Assembly (NCBI GenBank): GCA_905234755.1
Contig: CAJOIT010000003.1
Span: 135,135-199,134, forward strand
Reading direction: 5' to 3'
Source of the DNA: an uncultured Bacteroidales bacterium
GTDB lineage: Bacteria; Bacteroidota; Bacteroidia; Bacteroidales; ML635J-15
Length of the DNA: 64,000 nucleotides
The notes under the pieces are model-generated. The model did no database searches. It was not told where the DNA came from and saw nothing but the letters and a program-made list of their open reading frames with translations. A program made the translations under genes and the position numbers. Positions within the stretch are counted from its first letter, which is position 1. Each line of letters begins with the position of its first letter. This document shows, one piece after another, positions 52,223 through 61,022 of this stretch.

Positions 52223-53418
52223 TTCTGCTCAAATTTTGAAAGTAATAATGAAGAATCGTTACCACCAAAGCCGAATGCATTGCACAGAATGTGCTTCAAG
52301 TCTTTCTTTGTCGACTGGTGAACTGGTATTATTCCATCGTCCATTGCCTGAGAGTAGTTCAAGTTGACTGGCAGAAATCCGTTTTGCAATGCAAGAATGC
52401 AGAATACGGCTTCTATTGAACCCGATGCGCTAGTGGTGTGTCCTGTAAATGGTTTGGTCGATGAGGCAGGGGGTATGTTATTTCCGAAAAGACGCATCAT
52501 TGCCTGGCTTTCGCTGACATCGTTGTTTGGTGTTCCTGTGCCGTGAGCGTTGATGTAGTCAACTTCGGTCGTTTTTACTCCTGCTATTTCGAGGGCTTCC
52601 TTCATTGCTCTGTATGCGCCTTCTCCGTCTGGTGACGATGCTGTCTGGTGGAAAGCATCGCAGGCATTGCCGTATCCCGAAAGAACTGCTTGAATTTTTA
52701 CATTGCGTTTTTTTGCACTTTTCTCCGACTCAAGAACCAAATATGCGGCACCTTCACCAAGATTGAGCCCGTTTCTTGTTGCATCGAACGGACGGCACGG
52801 CTTTGTGTCAAGAATCATAAGCGAGTTGAAACCGTTGAGGTGGAACTTTGTTATGCACTCGCTACCGCCTACTATCACAATCTCAGCTTCGCCACAACGT
52901 ATCATGTTTGCTCCCAATATGATTGCGTTTGCTGCCGATGAACAAGCAGTGGAAAGAGTTGTTACAAATGCAAAGTCTCCGAAATGCTTTGCTGTCATTT
53001 CCGAGCAATTTCCGCAGTCGTGTACAGAAATGTATTCCTTATGTGCATCGTTGTTTATGTAGTCGAGGTAGAATTGCTCGCTCATGTCCATGCCACCGAC
53101 TGTTGTTCCCGATATGAAACCGATTTCAGGGAGCATTTCGGGGGTAATCTCTGCTTGTTTCAGTGCTTCGTCAAGAGCAAGCATTCCCATAAGCGCAGTA
53201 CGCGTAGTTATGGCATTGTCGCTTATTCCCAGACGATTGCGCATTTCGGCATCCGACAGTTTGACCTCGCCTACGGGAAACTCCTTGTGTTCGGTTTTAA
53301 GGTAGGTAAGTTGACCTACACCGGAATGTTCGCCCATTAAGGTTTCCAAAGATTCCTTTTGGTTTAGTCCGATTGCCGAAACTACGCCGCAACCTGTTAT
53401 GTAAATCGGAGCAGTCAT
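52219..53418 (-). CDS. Beta-ketoacyl-ACP synthase II (KS of the KS/CLF pair)
   Basis: FabF-type condensing enzyme of 399 residues. Catalytic triad: Cys in TLSTACSSAANAI, His in NAHGTGTPNNDVSES, His in STKPFTGHTTSASG. FGFGGNDSSLLL closes the fold. Directly downstream is the CLF-like protein with an ATGA overlap; directly upstream is an ACP. Probable role: the main polyene chain extension by malonyl-ACP condensation. Confidence 0.92.
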   Translation of the reverse strand: MTAPIYITGCGVVSAIGLNQKESLETLMGEHSGVGQLTYLKTEHKEFPVGEVKLSDAEMRNRLGISDNAITTRTALMGMLALDEALKQAEITPEMLPEIGFISGTTVGGMDMSEQFYLDYINNDAHKEYISVHDCGNCSEMTAKHFGDFAFVTTLSTACSSAANAIILGANMIRCGEAEIVIVGGSECITKFHLNGFNSLMILDTKPCRPFDATRNGLNLGEGAAYLVLESEKSAKKRNVKIQAVLSGYGNACDAFHQTASSPDGEGAYRAMKEALEIAGVKTTEVDYINAHGTGTPNNDVSESQAMMRLFGNNIPPASSTKPFTGHTTSASGSIEAVFCILALQNGFLPVNLNYSQAMDDGIIPVHQSTKKDLKHILCNAFGFGGNDSSLLLSKFEQK

Positions 53419-53676
53419 TTATTTTGTCCTGTTCTGTTGGATGAACTCTGCCATCACCTTTACTGACTTGAAAATTTCCTTGCCTTGGTTCGGATCCTGC
53501 AGTTTTATGCCGTAGTTCTTTTCCATCAGCACTATGAGTTCGAGTGCATCAATTGAGTCAAGTCCAAGACCTTCGCCAAACAGAGATGCGTTTTCATCAA
53601 TGTCTTCAGGAGTCATGTCTTCGAGGTTCAATGCTTCGATAATTTCCTGTTTCAGTTTGTAAATCAATTCGTCCAT
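53419..53676 (-). CDS. Acyl carrier protein 1
   Basis: Four-helix acyl carrier protein of 85 residues. The phosphopantetheine Ser is in GLGLDSIDALELIVLMEK. Its KNYGIKLQDPNQGKEIF region is family-like. It lies between the ketosynthase and the truncated KS-like gene. No phosphopantetheinyl transferase was found in the operon, so the pathway depends on one encoded elsewhere. Confidence 0.93.
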   Translation of the reverse strand: MDELIYKLKQEIIEALNLEDMTPEDIDENASLFGEGLGLDSIDALELIVLMEKNYGIKLQDPNQGKEIFKSVKVMAEFIQQNRTK

Positions 53677-53689
53677 AACTTTTATTAAT

Positions 53690-54244
53690 TTATTTTTCCA
53701 TTAAAAATATATTCGCTTCAAAATTTTCTTCGTCTGTACAGTCGAGCCAACCACCTATTATACTTTTTGTATCGGTGTCTTGGAATGCAACCGACAGGTT
53801 TTGTTCTATGAGTTTTTCATCGTTTTCTTCGATTACAATAAAAGAAGTTTCTCCGAAATACTTGTTTCGGATAGCAATTTCGCCAGTCACAATGTTTGGC
53901 AATGTATAAACGAATGCCGCTGGACTTGGGAAGAAATTTTCGGAATCCTGTATTGTGGACTGGTAGTTTGTATCGGCCTGTAACGATGCGCTTCTGTTGA
54001 AAAGTATGACAGCGCGGTCTTCTCTTGGCTCGAAATTTCTATTTCCTTCGGCATTGAGCAGCAATTCTGATGCAACAAAACCCAGTTTGCACAAGGTATC
54101 CATTTTGAAAAACTTCGGATAGTTGCCAATATGACTGCGGTAGATTTGTGTCAGTAGGGCAGAACCTTTTTCGGTAAGTTCCAATGCTTTTCCGTTGACG
54201 ATAACTTTGTCAGGTGATATGTAAACTCTATGCAGTATCATCAT
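53690..54244 (-). CDS. Half-size ketosynthase-like protein lacking the nucleophile Cys
   Basis: The protein has 184 residues from the ATG at 54244, which overlaps the upstream KS stop (ATGA); a longer frame begins within the KS gene. The central part SPAAFVYTLPNIVTGEIAIRN resembles the ketosynthase segment just before the active site, but the expected Cys elbow reads SFIVIEEND, and the second half of the thiolase fold is absent. Small KS-like proteins of this kind are found in aryl-polyene/flexirubin loci, as I recall. It is perhaps a structural partner of the preceding KS (inference). Confidence 0.65.
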   Translation of the reverse strand: MMILHRVYISPDKVIVNGKALELTEKGSALLTQIYRSHIGNYPKFFKMDTLCKLGFVASELLLNAEGNRNFEPREDRAVILFNRSASLQADTNYQSTIQDSENFFPSPAAFVYTLPNIVTGEIAIRNKYFGETSFIVIEENDEKLIEQNLSVAFQDTDTKSIIGGWLDCTDEENFEANIFLMEK

Positions 54245-55359
54245 AACAAGCCTCCTTTCGTCATTAGCAGTGCAGCGTTGCAACCGCCGAATCCCGACAA
54301 CAACTTTATGAAAGCAGTTTTTTCTGTCGGTTGGTTTTGGTTTGTGACATTTATTTCACGACTTACTCCCAAAGTATCAAAACCTCTGGTTGCCAATATG
54401 TTGTTGTCGTCTATTGCTTGCATCGAAATTATGGTTTCGAGTATGCCTGCGGCACCCATTGTGTGTCCGTAGTAGCCTTTGAGAGAGTTGACTGGAATAT
54501 TTGCAAGTCCTGCTCTGTCAATGGCAATCGACTCCATTTCGTCGTTGTAAGGTGTTGCGGTTCCGTGTGCGTTTACGAATGCTATTATTTGAGTATCTAT
54601 GTCGCCGAGTACATGTTTCAATGCTCTGTAGCTGCCTTCTCCAGTACGTGACGGACCAGATATGTGGTTTGCATCGTTGCGGATGGCACCGCGATAAGCG
54701 CACCATTCGTTTTCGGATACAGTGTCTTTTCTTGTGTAAATTATTGTTGCAGCGGCATCACCAAGATTCAATCCGTGACGATTTGCGTCGAAAGGCTTGC
54801 ATTCCTCAGGCGAAAGTGCCTTGAACGATTGGAACCCCGATACAATGAATGCCGACTGTATGTCAACACCGGAAACTATTACATAGTCGTAATTTCCACT
54901 TTCAAGATGCCTCATTGCTTCTATTTGTGCGCAAACTCCAGATATGCAGGCATTTGAAACCACAATAGGTTCATTGGGATTATGGAAATGTGAAGCAATC
55001 AGTCGTGCCATTATGCCAAGTCTCACGCGCTCTTGCGGAAATCCTTTTTCGCGCTTGTCGAGCAAAAAGACATTGCCTTTGGTGGTGGAAAAGATAAACA
55101 ATACTCTGGGTGATGCTGTATCTATGTTCGCACTTTCCAACGCTTTTGTAACAGAATGTATTACAACCTGTTCAACAATAGTATATCTGGTGTCTGTGAA
55201 ATTGCTTCTGTCGATTAGCGATGCGACAAATGCTTCGGGCAATCCCCAATGTCCTTCGTAACGCTTAAGTGCCGATTTGCCGGCCTTTACTGCAGCGTAG
55301 TTTTCGGCAGTGGTCATGCCCAATGGCGAGGTTATGTTATTTGCAATGCTTACAATCAT
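54241..55359 (-). CDS. Beta-ketoacyl-ACP synthase (second KS)
   Basis: Condensing enzyme of 372 residues from the ATG at 55359, which overlaps the thioesterase stop (ATGA); the longer frame from 55386 lies inside that gene. Cys in VVSNACISGVCAQIEA, His in FVNAHGTATPYNDEMES, His in LKGYYGHTMGAAG. Slightly shorter than FabF (about 410). It probably does starter condensation or an early elongation step (inference); it is coupled to the half-size KS-like gene. Confidence 0.9.
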   Translation of the reverse strand: MIVSIANNITSPLGMTTAENYAAVKAGKSALKRYEGHWGLPEAFVASLIDRSNFTDTRYTIVEQVVIHSVTKALESANIDTASPRVLFIFSTTKGNVFLLDKREKGFPQERVRLGIMARLIASHFHNPNEPIVVSNACISGVCAQIEAMRHLESGNYDYVIVSGVDIQSAFIVSGFQSFKALSPEECKPFDANRHGLNLGDAAATIIYTRKDTVSENEWCAYRGAIRNDANHISGPSRTGEGSYRALKHVLGDIDTQIIAFVNAHGTATPYNDEMESIAIDRAGLANIPVNSLKGYYGHTMGAAGILETIISMQAIDDNNILATRGFDTLGVSREINVTNQNQPTEKTAFIKLLSGFGGCNAALLMTKGGLL

Positions 55360-55790
55360 ATTGCGACCTCCCATCTTTTTTTCCATTCCTCGTAGAAATC
55401 AGGATTCGTCAGTACGAGCTGGTAGTTGTCTTTGTTCATGAAAACCTGGATAGTACGGCCTGTTACATGTATTTCGCCAGTTTCCCTGTTGCGAATTTCA
55501 TAGTCGAATACGATTTTAGCGGATTCGGTAGGACGGTAGGTAATTGTAATTTCCGGCTTCATTCCGTAGATCAACGGTTTCTTGTATTTTATCGAAAGGT
55601 CAACTATGGGTTCGAAGAAACCTTTACCGTACATCATAAGGTATCCTAAATCGTATTTCTTGCCAAATTCCTCCCTTGCATCCTCGAAGTAAACCGAGTA
55701 GTGCCCGTGCCATACGACACCCATCGAATCGACTTCGCTGAAGCGGATTTCAAAAGGTTTGGTTACCGATAATATCTTTTCCTTTTCCAT
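55356..55790 (-). CDS. YbgC/4HBT-type acyl thioesterase
   Basis: Hotdog thioesterase of 144 residues from the ATG at 55790; a TTG at 55799 overlaps the stop of the dehydratase gene and is less likely. It has the YbgC pattern FSEVDSMGVVWHGHYSVYFEDAREEF with the catalytic Asp. It would release or proofread acyl-ACP intermediates of the polyene pathway (inference). Confidence 0.88.
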   Translation of the reverse strand: MEKEKILSVTKPFEIRFSEVDSMGVVWHGHYSVYFEDAREEFGKKYDLGYLMMYGKGFFEPIVDLSIKYKKPLIYGMKPEITITYRPTESAKIVFDYEIRNRETGEIHVTGRTIQVFMNKDNYQLVLTNPDFYEEWKKRWEVAI

Positions 55791-55795
55791 AGTTT

Positions 55796-56242
55796 TCAAT
55801 TTTTTGAGTCGATGTCAGTCAAGGCTATTTTCATGTTGGCGTGTACGATTTCTTCGTTGTTGCAAGTTGTTACCGCTTCGACCAAAGTCATTTGGAAAAC
55901 TTCTTCCAATAGTTTTATGGTGGTTGTCAGTTTTTCTCCAACTTTTGGCGTGCGTACAATGTTCAGGTTGCTTATTGAACCGATGACGCCTATTTTGACA
56001 CATTGACCGTGGTTTAGATTTATGTAGCCGATTCTTGCAGCGCAGGTCTGGGCAATGTTTTCAATCAGTCCCGATGCCGAAAACCGTCCGTCTTCGACGA
56101 ACAGATTGTCTTCTCGGATAGTGAGTTCCGTTACCGAAAACACATCATCGCTCGAAACCAGCCTGTCAATCATTACGAATGGCGGTCTTTGTGGAATGAG
56201 TTCTTCTATTGTCAATTCGTCGATTGCTTTCATTGTTTCCAA
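55796..56242 (-). CDS. Hotdog dehydratase subunit with Glu but no catalytic His
   Basis: FabZ/FabA-like protein of 148 residues: IPQRPPFVMIDRLV and a helix segment DGRFSASGLIENIAQTCAAR. The helix Glu is present in the position of the FabZ catalytic Glu, but the preceding HFP segment with the His is missing. It is thus complementary to the 49869-50246 protein. It ends with an alpha-helical ALTDIDSKN. It overlaps the lipid-A-type acyltransferase gene by 13 bp. Confidence 0.85.
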   Translation of the reverse strand: METMKAIDELTIEELIPQRPPFVMIDRLVSSDDVFSVTELTIREDNLFVEDGRFSASGLIENIAQTCAARIGYINLNHGQCVKIGVIGSISNLNIVRTPKVGEKLTTTIKLLEEVFQMTLVEAVTTCNNEEIVHANMKIALTDIDSKN

Positions 56243-57123
56243 AAATCAAAATAGTTGAACCATTGAGTTGGGTATTTCCGGACTATTTCTTCTAGATTTT
56301 CTGCAAAATTCTGTGCCAACTGGCTCATTTGTTCGCGTATTTTCACCGACCTGTCGCATTGGATTTTGCGGACATAAGCATGATATTTCTTTGTTGCTTC
56401 CTTCATTACGAAAACAGCAAGGACCGATGCGTTTTTCTGTGCTGACAAAGCAAATGCACCTAATGGGAACCGTGCTTTTTCACCAAAAAAGGTACATTCC
56501 GCACCTTTTTGTGAACCGAAAATGCGGTCGGCAGGCATACTTATTATTTCACCGTTGTCGATTGCCGAGTTCAGGGCAAACAAATGCGACATGTCAGCTG
56601 AGACTGGAATCATGTTCATGTTGTTTTGCGATAATATTCTACGCCTGTTTTCCATAACTGTGGCGGTTTCCCCACCAAATACCAATGCATTGAATCTCTT
56701 TTTTTGGGGCTTTAGAGAATAACCCGCAATCTCATAATTCCCAACATGACTGCTTAGCAGTACAAAACCTTCTGGATGGTTTTCCAGTTCATCCAATAAA
56801 TCCTGTCCTTCGACAGAAAAATTGTATTTTTTGCCTGCATATACTCCGAAACGGTCCAATATTACCTGTCCGAAACGGAAATGGTTTGCATAAACCTTGC
56901 AAAATGATTTCAATCGTCCGTATTGGAAGCGTTTGCGAAAGAATGTATATGTGGAATTATATCCTTTCCTGTTGAATATCATGTAGAACGGTACAATCAT
57001 AGCCATCATGCCGTACATTGCATGTATGGGCAATATACGAAACATGCCGATAAGTGAGCGTTGCATCCACGGCAGTCCGTCAGTTTTGCCTGACCATTCG
57101 TTATGTTGCAGTTTTTCAGCCAT
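56230..57123 (-). CDS. LpxL/HtrB-type acyltransferase
   Basis: Acyl-ACP-dependent acyltransferase of 297 residues, with a single membrane segment near residues 27-45. The catalytic block reads LLSSHVGNYEIAGYSL (HX4E pattern), followed by DRIFGSQKGAECTFFGEKARFPLG and a C-terminal WFNYFDFWK, as in lipid A late acyltransferases. In aryl-polyene operons such enzymes may attach the polyene to a lipid (inference). The ACP gene is 3 bp upstream. Confidence 0.9.
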   Translation of the reverse strand: MAEKLQHNEWSGKTDGLPWMQRSLIGMFRILPIHAMYGMMAMIVPFYMIFNRKGYNSTYTFFRKRFQYGRLKSFCKVYANHFRFGQVILDRFGVYAGKKYNFSVEGQDLLDELENHPEGFVLLSSHVGNYEIAGYSLKPQKKRFNALVFGGETATVMENRRRILSQNNMNMIPVSADMSHLFALNSAIDNGEIISMPADRIFGSQKGAECTFFGEKARFPLGAFALSAQKNASVLAVFVMKEATKKYHAYVRKIQCDRSVKIREQMSQLAQNFAENLEEIVRKYPTQWFNYFDFWKQ

Positions 57124-57126
57124 CAG

Positions 57127-57369
57127 TTAGGCCGTCTTTTGCTCTATATAGTCGCAGAACTGGCTGAAAGTCTTTATGTTAACCATCTCTTCCGTCTTAA
57201 TTTTGAAGCCGAATTTCTTTTCGACTATTACTACGATGTCAACGAAATCGAGGCTGTCGATACCTATATCTTCCTTGAGCCTTGCTTCGGGTTTTATCTT
57301 ATCTTCTTCAAGTTCAAGGTCTTCAATCAAAAATTCTTTTACTTTAGCTTCTATTTCTTTTCTATCCAT
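57127..57369 (-). CDS. Acyl carrier protein 2
   Basis: Acyl carrier protein of 80 residues. The phosphopantetheine Ser is in DIGIDSLDFVDIVVIVEKKFG. Length and acidic composition are typical. It is distinct from ACP 1 in the helix II region; two ACPs are usual in aryl-polyene pathways, where one may carry the starter and the other the chain. Confidence 0.94.
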   Translation of the reverse strand: MDRKEIEAKVKEFLIEDLELEEDKIKPEARLKEDIGIDSLDFVDIVVIVEKKFGFKIKTEEMVNIKTFSQFCDYIEQKTA

Positions 57370-57374
57370 ATATG

Positions 57375-58475
57375 TTATTTATTATGTTTGCAAATCATTA
57401 TACTATGTCCATGACCTAAATTGTCATGTATTGTTTCAACTTCCATTCCTGCTTCACGAACAAGCCTTGCCATATCCTCTGAATGATACATCTTGCTGTT
57501 GCCATTGGCTATAGCGGTGAAATACAGGCTTGTCATTGTTAGACAAAATGCCGCAGGTTCGTATTTCTGTCTGTCCCAGAATGTTTCCATAATGTAAACA
57601 CGGCTTTTGTCGTCCATGATTTTGGCTGCTCTTGACAAAATGCTTAGTATTTCATTTTCGCTGAAACAGTCGAGGAACTGGCTCATCCATATTGCATCGT
57701 AGTGCTTGTCGGTTGGGAAAGAGGCTGTTTTGTCGAGCAGATTTATGCCGTAGCCGTCAATGCGTTCTGCAGCTTTTTGTCCTGCCGTAAACTTGCGCAT
57801 CATTTCCAACTGCTGAGGCAAATCCATTATGGTGACATTCACATCGTTGTCGTAACCAACGCATTGCAATGCCCAGCGACCAGTATTTCCGCCAACATCG
57901 AGCAATGTTTTCGGTTTGTTTGAAAATACGATTTCCAAAGCCTGTGCAAATGAGTTGTCGGAATAGAAATGGTCGAATCCGAACCAACTTTTCTGCACTT
58001 GTTCTGGCAATTGCGACAAGCCTTCGTAAACTGTCGGCCAATCACCGAAATGCTTCAGGCCTGCAGGTTTGCCTTCGAGAAGCGACTCTTCAAGTTTGAA
58101 CCAGCCTTCGTAGTTTACATCGTGGTTGAAGTCCATGTTTACTCTTACAAGCTTGTCGGTCAGCAAGAACCATCCGGTTTTTGAAATGCTGAATTTGTCA
58201 GTATCCTTGTCAATCAGTACTGTGCCTATGCAAAGCGATGCTTCCATAAGCACTTTTACGGCATAGGGTGACAGGCCGGTAGCCTTTACGATTTCTTCCT
58301 GCGTCATTCCATCGTTGCTATCGCGGAGCAAGTCGAGAATGCCGAATTTCACCATTAATCTGGATGCTTGGAAAACCACAGGTCCCCAAGCAATCCATTC
58401 AGCCTGCCTTTGTGCTTCACGGGCGGATAGTTGTTCGCGTGTATATTTCTTTTCTAATTCAGGAAATAAGTCCAT
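57375..58475 (-). CDS. SAM-dependent O-methyltransferase
   Basis: The protein has 366 residues from the ATG at 58475, 7 bp after the upstream gene. N-terminal winged-helix dimerisation domain (MVKFGILDLLRDSNDGMTQ). The methyltransferase domain has the SAM motif LLDVGGNTGRWALQC, then VNLMDLPQQ-like and DAIWMSQFLDCFSENEILSIL. It belongs to the plant-COMT-like O-methyltransferase family 2. It would methylate the phenolic OH of the aryl head group (inference). Confidence 0.88.
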   Translation of the reverse strand: MDLFPELEKKYTREQLSAREAQRQAEWIAWGPVVFQASRLMVKFGILDLLRDSNDGMTQEEIVKATGLSPYAVKVLMEASLCIGTVLIDKDTDKFSISKTGWFLLTDKLVRVNMDFNHDVNYEGWFKLEESLLEGKPAGLKHFGDWPTVYEGLSQLPEQVQKSWFGFDHFYSDNSFAQALEIVFSNKPKTLLDVGGNTGRWALQCVGYDNDVNVTIMDLPQQLEMMRKFTAGQKAAERIDGYGINLLDKTASFPTDKHYDAIWMSQFLDCFSENEILSILSRAAKIMDDKSRVYIMETFWDRQKYEPAAFCLTMTSLYFTAIANGNSKMYHSEDMARLVREAGMEVETIHDNLGHGHSIMICKHNK

Positions 58476-58482
58476 TCGTTTT

Positions 58483-59046
58483 CTATTTTGCTTTCTTAAT
58501 GAGCTTAGCCAAATTTTCTGCAAGTTCGCGGTATGCCTCTACACGACGGATTTCGTTGCCAAATCCTGCACCAGGTACTCCGTCAACATCGAGGACTGCT
58601 ATTGGTTCCGACTGTCCTTTCTTGTAAATCTCCATTGTACCATAAAGATGAGAATCTCCAGCATCAAAACCTACAGCGACTGCCAATCCGGTTATACCGT
58701 AGTTAAAGTCTTTAACTTTCATAACAATGGTATATTCGGCAGAACTTTCTTCGGTTGTCGTTTGAACATCTTTCGATTCATCGTCGAGGCGTTCTCTGAA
58801 GTTACTTTCAGCTCTTGAAATTTCTGCATCGTAGTCGCGAACCCAGTCATCGCCACGTTCCTTCAAATAAGCATTTACTTCTTTGCCTTCGATTGTGCTG
58901 TTGGTGTAGTCCCAGCGGACAAAAATCTTAGCGTTAGACTTTTTAAGTTCTACGAGAGAACCCTTGATAACCGTTACGTCTGGTTTTGCTGTTGCAGTTA
59001 GTATTCCTGTAAGAATAATAACTAATGTCAATAATGTCTGTTTCAT
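58483..59046 (-). CDS. Secreted or periplasmic protein of unknown function
   Basis: The protein has 187 residues from the ATG at 59046, signal peptide MKQTLLTLVIILTGILTATA. Mature part: VTVIKGSLVELKKSNAKIFVRWDYTNS, a DDWVRDYDAEISRAESNF helix and AVGFDAGDSHLYGTMEIY strands. The C-terminal helix RRVEAYRELAENLAKLIKK could be amphipathic. I do not recognise a family. Its place between a KS and the methyltransferase within the operon makes a role in polyene transport or assembly in the periplasm possible. Confidence 0.75.
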   Translation of the reverse strand: MKQTLLTLVIILTGILTATAKPDVTVIKGSLVELKKSNAKIFVRWDYTNSTIEGKEVNAYLKERGDDWVRDYDAEISRAESNFRERLDDESKDVQTTTEESSAEYTIVMKVKDFNYGITGLAVAVGFDAGDSHLYGTMEIYKKGQSEPIAVLDVDGVPGAGFGNEIRRVEAYRELAENLAKLIKKAK

Positions 59047-59048
59047 AT

Positions 59049-60275
59049 TCACTTTATTTTTTTGATTACTAATGCAGAATTTGTGCCACCAAATCCGAAT
59101 GAATTGGAGAGTATGGTGTTAAGTTGTTTGTTTGTCGCTTTGTTTACTATGTTTAGTCCGTCGGAATATTCGTCGGGATTTTCGAAATTTATGTTCGGAG
59201 CGATGAAGCCGTTCTGCATCATTAGTATGCAGTAGACGATTTCGCTTGCGCCAGCCATCCAGCATTCGTGTCCAGTCATCGATTTTGTTGATGATATTGG
59301 TGTATGTATTTTTCCGAACAATTGTTTCAATGCCAGTGCCTCGAACATGTCGCCTTGTGGGGTGGATGTTGCGTGAGCGTTTACGTAGTCGATGTCTTCG
59401 GCGTTAATTCCCGCTTCTTTTATTGCGCGTTTCATTGCGCGCAGACAACCTTCTTCGCTAGGTTGTGAAATGTGGCTTTCACCGTTTGACGAGAATCCGT
59501 ATCCGCAAACTTCTGCGAGAATTGTAGCTCCACGAGCAATTGCATGGTCGTAGTCTTCGAGTACCAGTGCTGCTGCGCCACCGCTTGGAACAAGTCCGTC
59601 GCGATTACGGTCGAATGGGCGAGAGGCTTTTGTAGGTTCATCAATGCGAGTTGAGAATGCGCTAATGCCATCGAAACTGCCCATAGATAGGTAGTTGGTT
59701 TCCTGAGCACCACCGCAAAGTACCATGTCTTGAAGTCCGTTGCGAATCAATAATGCACCCATACCAATTGAGTGAGAACCACTTGCGCATGCGGCACTAA
59801 CGGTCATGTTTATTCCTTTGAGGTGGAAAATTGTTGACAGGTTCATTGTAACTGTCGAGTTCATCGACTGGAATATTGCAGACGAACCAATCAGGGTAGT
59901 GTCTTTTTTCTCCATGGCAATCTCGTGAGATTCGATGACGGCCTTTGCCGATGAATCGTTTCCGAAAATTACGCCAACTTCGTTGTTTTGCAGATAATTT
60001 TCGTCAATGTTTGCCTGTTGGAATGCTTCGAGTGCGGCAACATAAGCGTATTCGCCTTCTTCGGCAAGGTACATTCTGAGTTTGCGGTCGAGTTTTCCTT
60101 TCAGTTGTGGCTTTTCAACGATTCCTGTCAGTGGTGAACGATAGCCGTATTCAATACGCTTTGGGTCGATGCCTATGCCCGAGCGGCCTTCGCGCAGCGA
60201 TGCGGTTACTTCTTCCTTGTTTTTTCCTATGCACGACCAGATGCCTATGCCTGTGATGACTACTCTTCTTGTCAT
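59049..60275 (-). CDS. Beta-ketoacyl-ACP synthase (third KS)
   Basis: FabF/FabB-like condensing enzyme of 408 residues. Cys in TVSAACASGSHSIG, His in YVNAHATSTPQGDMFEA, His in SSTKSMTGHECWMAGASE, C-terminal FGFGGTNSALVIKK. It differs from the other two KSs in its active-site context, so a distinct step is likely, for example initiation with the aryl starter. It starts 18 bp after FabG stops. Confidence 0.92.
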   Translation of the reverse strand: MTRRVVITGIGIWSCIGKNKEEVTASLREGRSGIGIDPKRIEYGYRSPLTGIVEKPQLKGKLDRKLRMYLAEEGEYAYVAALEAFQQANIDENYLQNNEVGVIFGNDSSAKAVIESHEIAMEKKDTTLIGSSAIFQSMNSTVTMNLSTIFHLKGINMTVSAACASGSHSIGMGALLIRNGLQDMVLCGGAQETNYLSMGSFDGISAFSTRIDEPTKASRPFDRNRDGLVPSGGAAALVLEDYDHAIARGATILAEVCGYGFSSNGESHISQPSEEGCLRAMKRAIKEAGINAEDIDYVNAHATSTPQGDMFEALALKQLFGKIHTPISSTKSMTGHECWMAGASEIVYCILMMQNGFIAPNINFENPDEYSDGLNIVNKATNKQLNTILSNSFGFGGTNSALVIKKIK

Positions 60276-60293
60276 AATACTAATTTCCTGTTT

Positions 60294-61022
60294 TTATGTG
60301 TATAAGCCTCCGTTTATTGAAATTACCTGTCCTGTGATATATGCAGCTTCGTCAGACGCAAGGAACGATGTCAGGCTAGCGACTTCCTCTGGTTTCCCGA
60401 AGCGTCCCATCGGGATGAGTTTTTTTAGTTCTGCCTCGTTTAGTTCCTTTGTCATGTCGGTTGAAATGAAGCCGGGCGCAATTGCGTTGACGGTTATTTT
60501 TCTAGCTGCAACTTCTTGAGCCAAAGCCTTTGTTGCACCAATGAGTGCTGCTTTTGCTGCCGAATAGTTTGTCTGTCCGGGCAGTCCCTTCAGTCCCGAT
60601 AGCGACGACATGTTTATGATGCGTCCGTTTCTGTGGGTTATCATGTCTTTCAGCAGTCGGCGTGTGATGTAGAAAAATCCGTTCAGTGTGGTGTCAACTA
60701 CATTGTTCCATTCAGTTTCCTGCATGAATATCATCAGGTTGTCTTTTCTGATGCCAGCATTGTTTACCAGTACGGAAATATATTCTTCGGGATGAGCGGA
60801 CTGCCACGATTCCAATGCTGTTTCGATTGCTTTTGAATCGGCAACATCGAAGGGGAGGAGTTCTCCGTTTCCGCCAGCTTCTTGGACTAGTTTCAAAGTT
60901 TCTTCGGCGGCTTCCTTGTTCGACTGGTAGTTGATTATTACAGCAAAACCGTCTTTGGCGAGGCGTAGGGCGACCGCCCTGCCCAAACCACGAGAAGCAC
61001 CGGTGACTAGAGCATATTTCAT
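60294..61022 (-). CDS. 3-oxoacyl-ACP reductase (FabG-type)
   Basis: NADPH-dependent short-chain dehydrogenase of 242 residues: nucleotide motif GASRGLGRAVAL, NNAGIRKD, catalytic Ser in NMSSLSGLKGL, Tyr-Lys in NYSAAKAAL. C-terminal GQVISINGGL is FabG-like. It reduces the beta-keto group in each extension cycle. The ATG overlaps the stop of the ammonia-lyase gene (TAATG). Confidence 0.93.
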   Translation of the reverse strand: MKYALVTGASRGLGRAVALRLAKDGFAVIINYQSNKEAAEETLKLVQEAGGNGELLPFDVADSKAIETALESWQSAHPEEYISVLVNNAGIRKDNLMIFMQETEWNNVVDTTLNGFFYITRRLLKDMITHRNGRIINMSSLSGLKGLPGQTNYSAAKAALIGATKALAQEVAARKITVNAIAPGFISTDMTKELNEAELKKLIPMGRFGKPEEVASLTSFLASDEAAYITGQVISINGGLYT

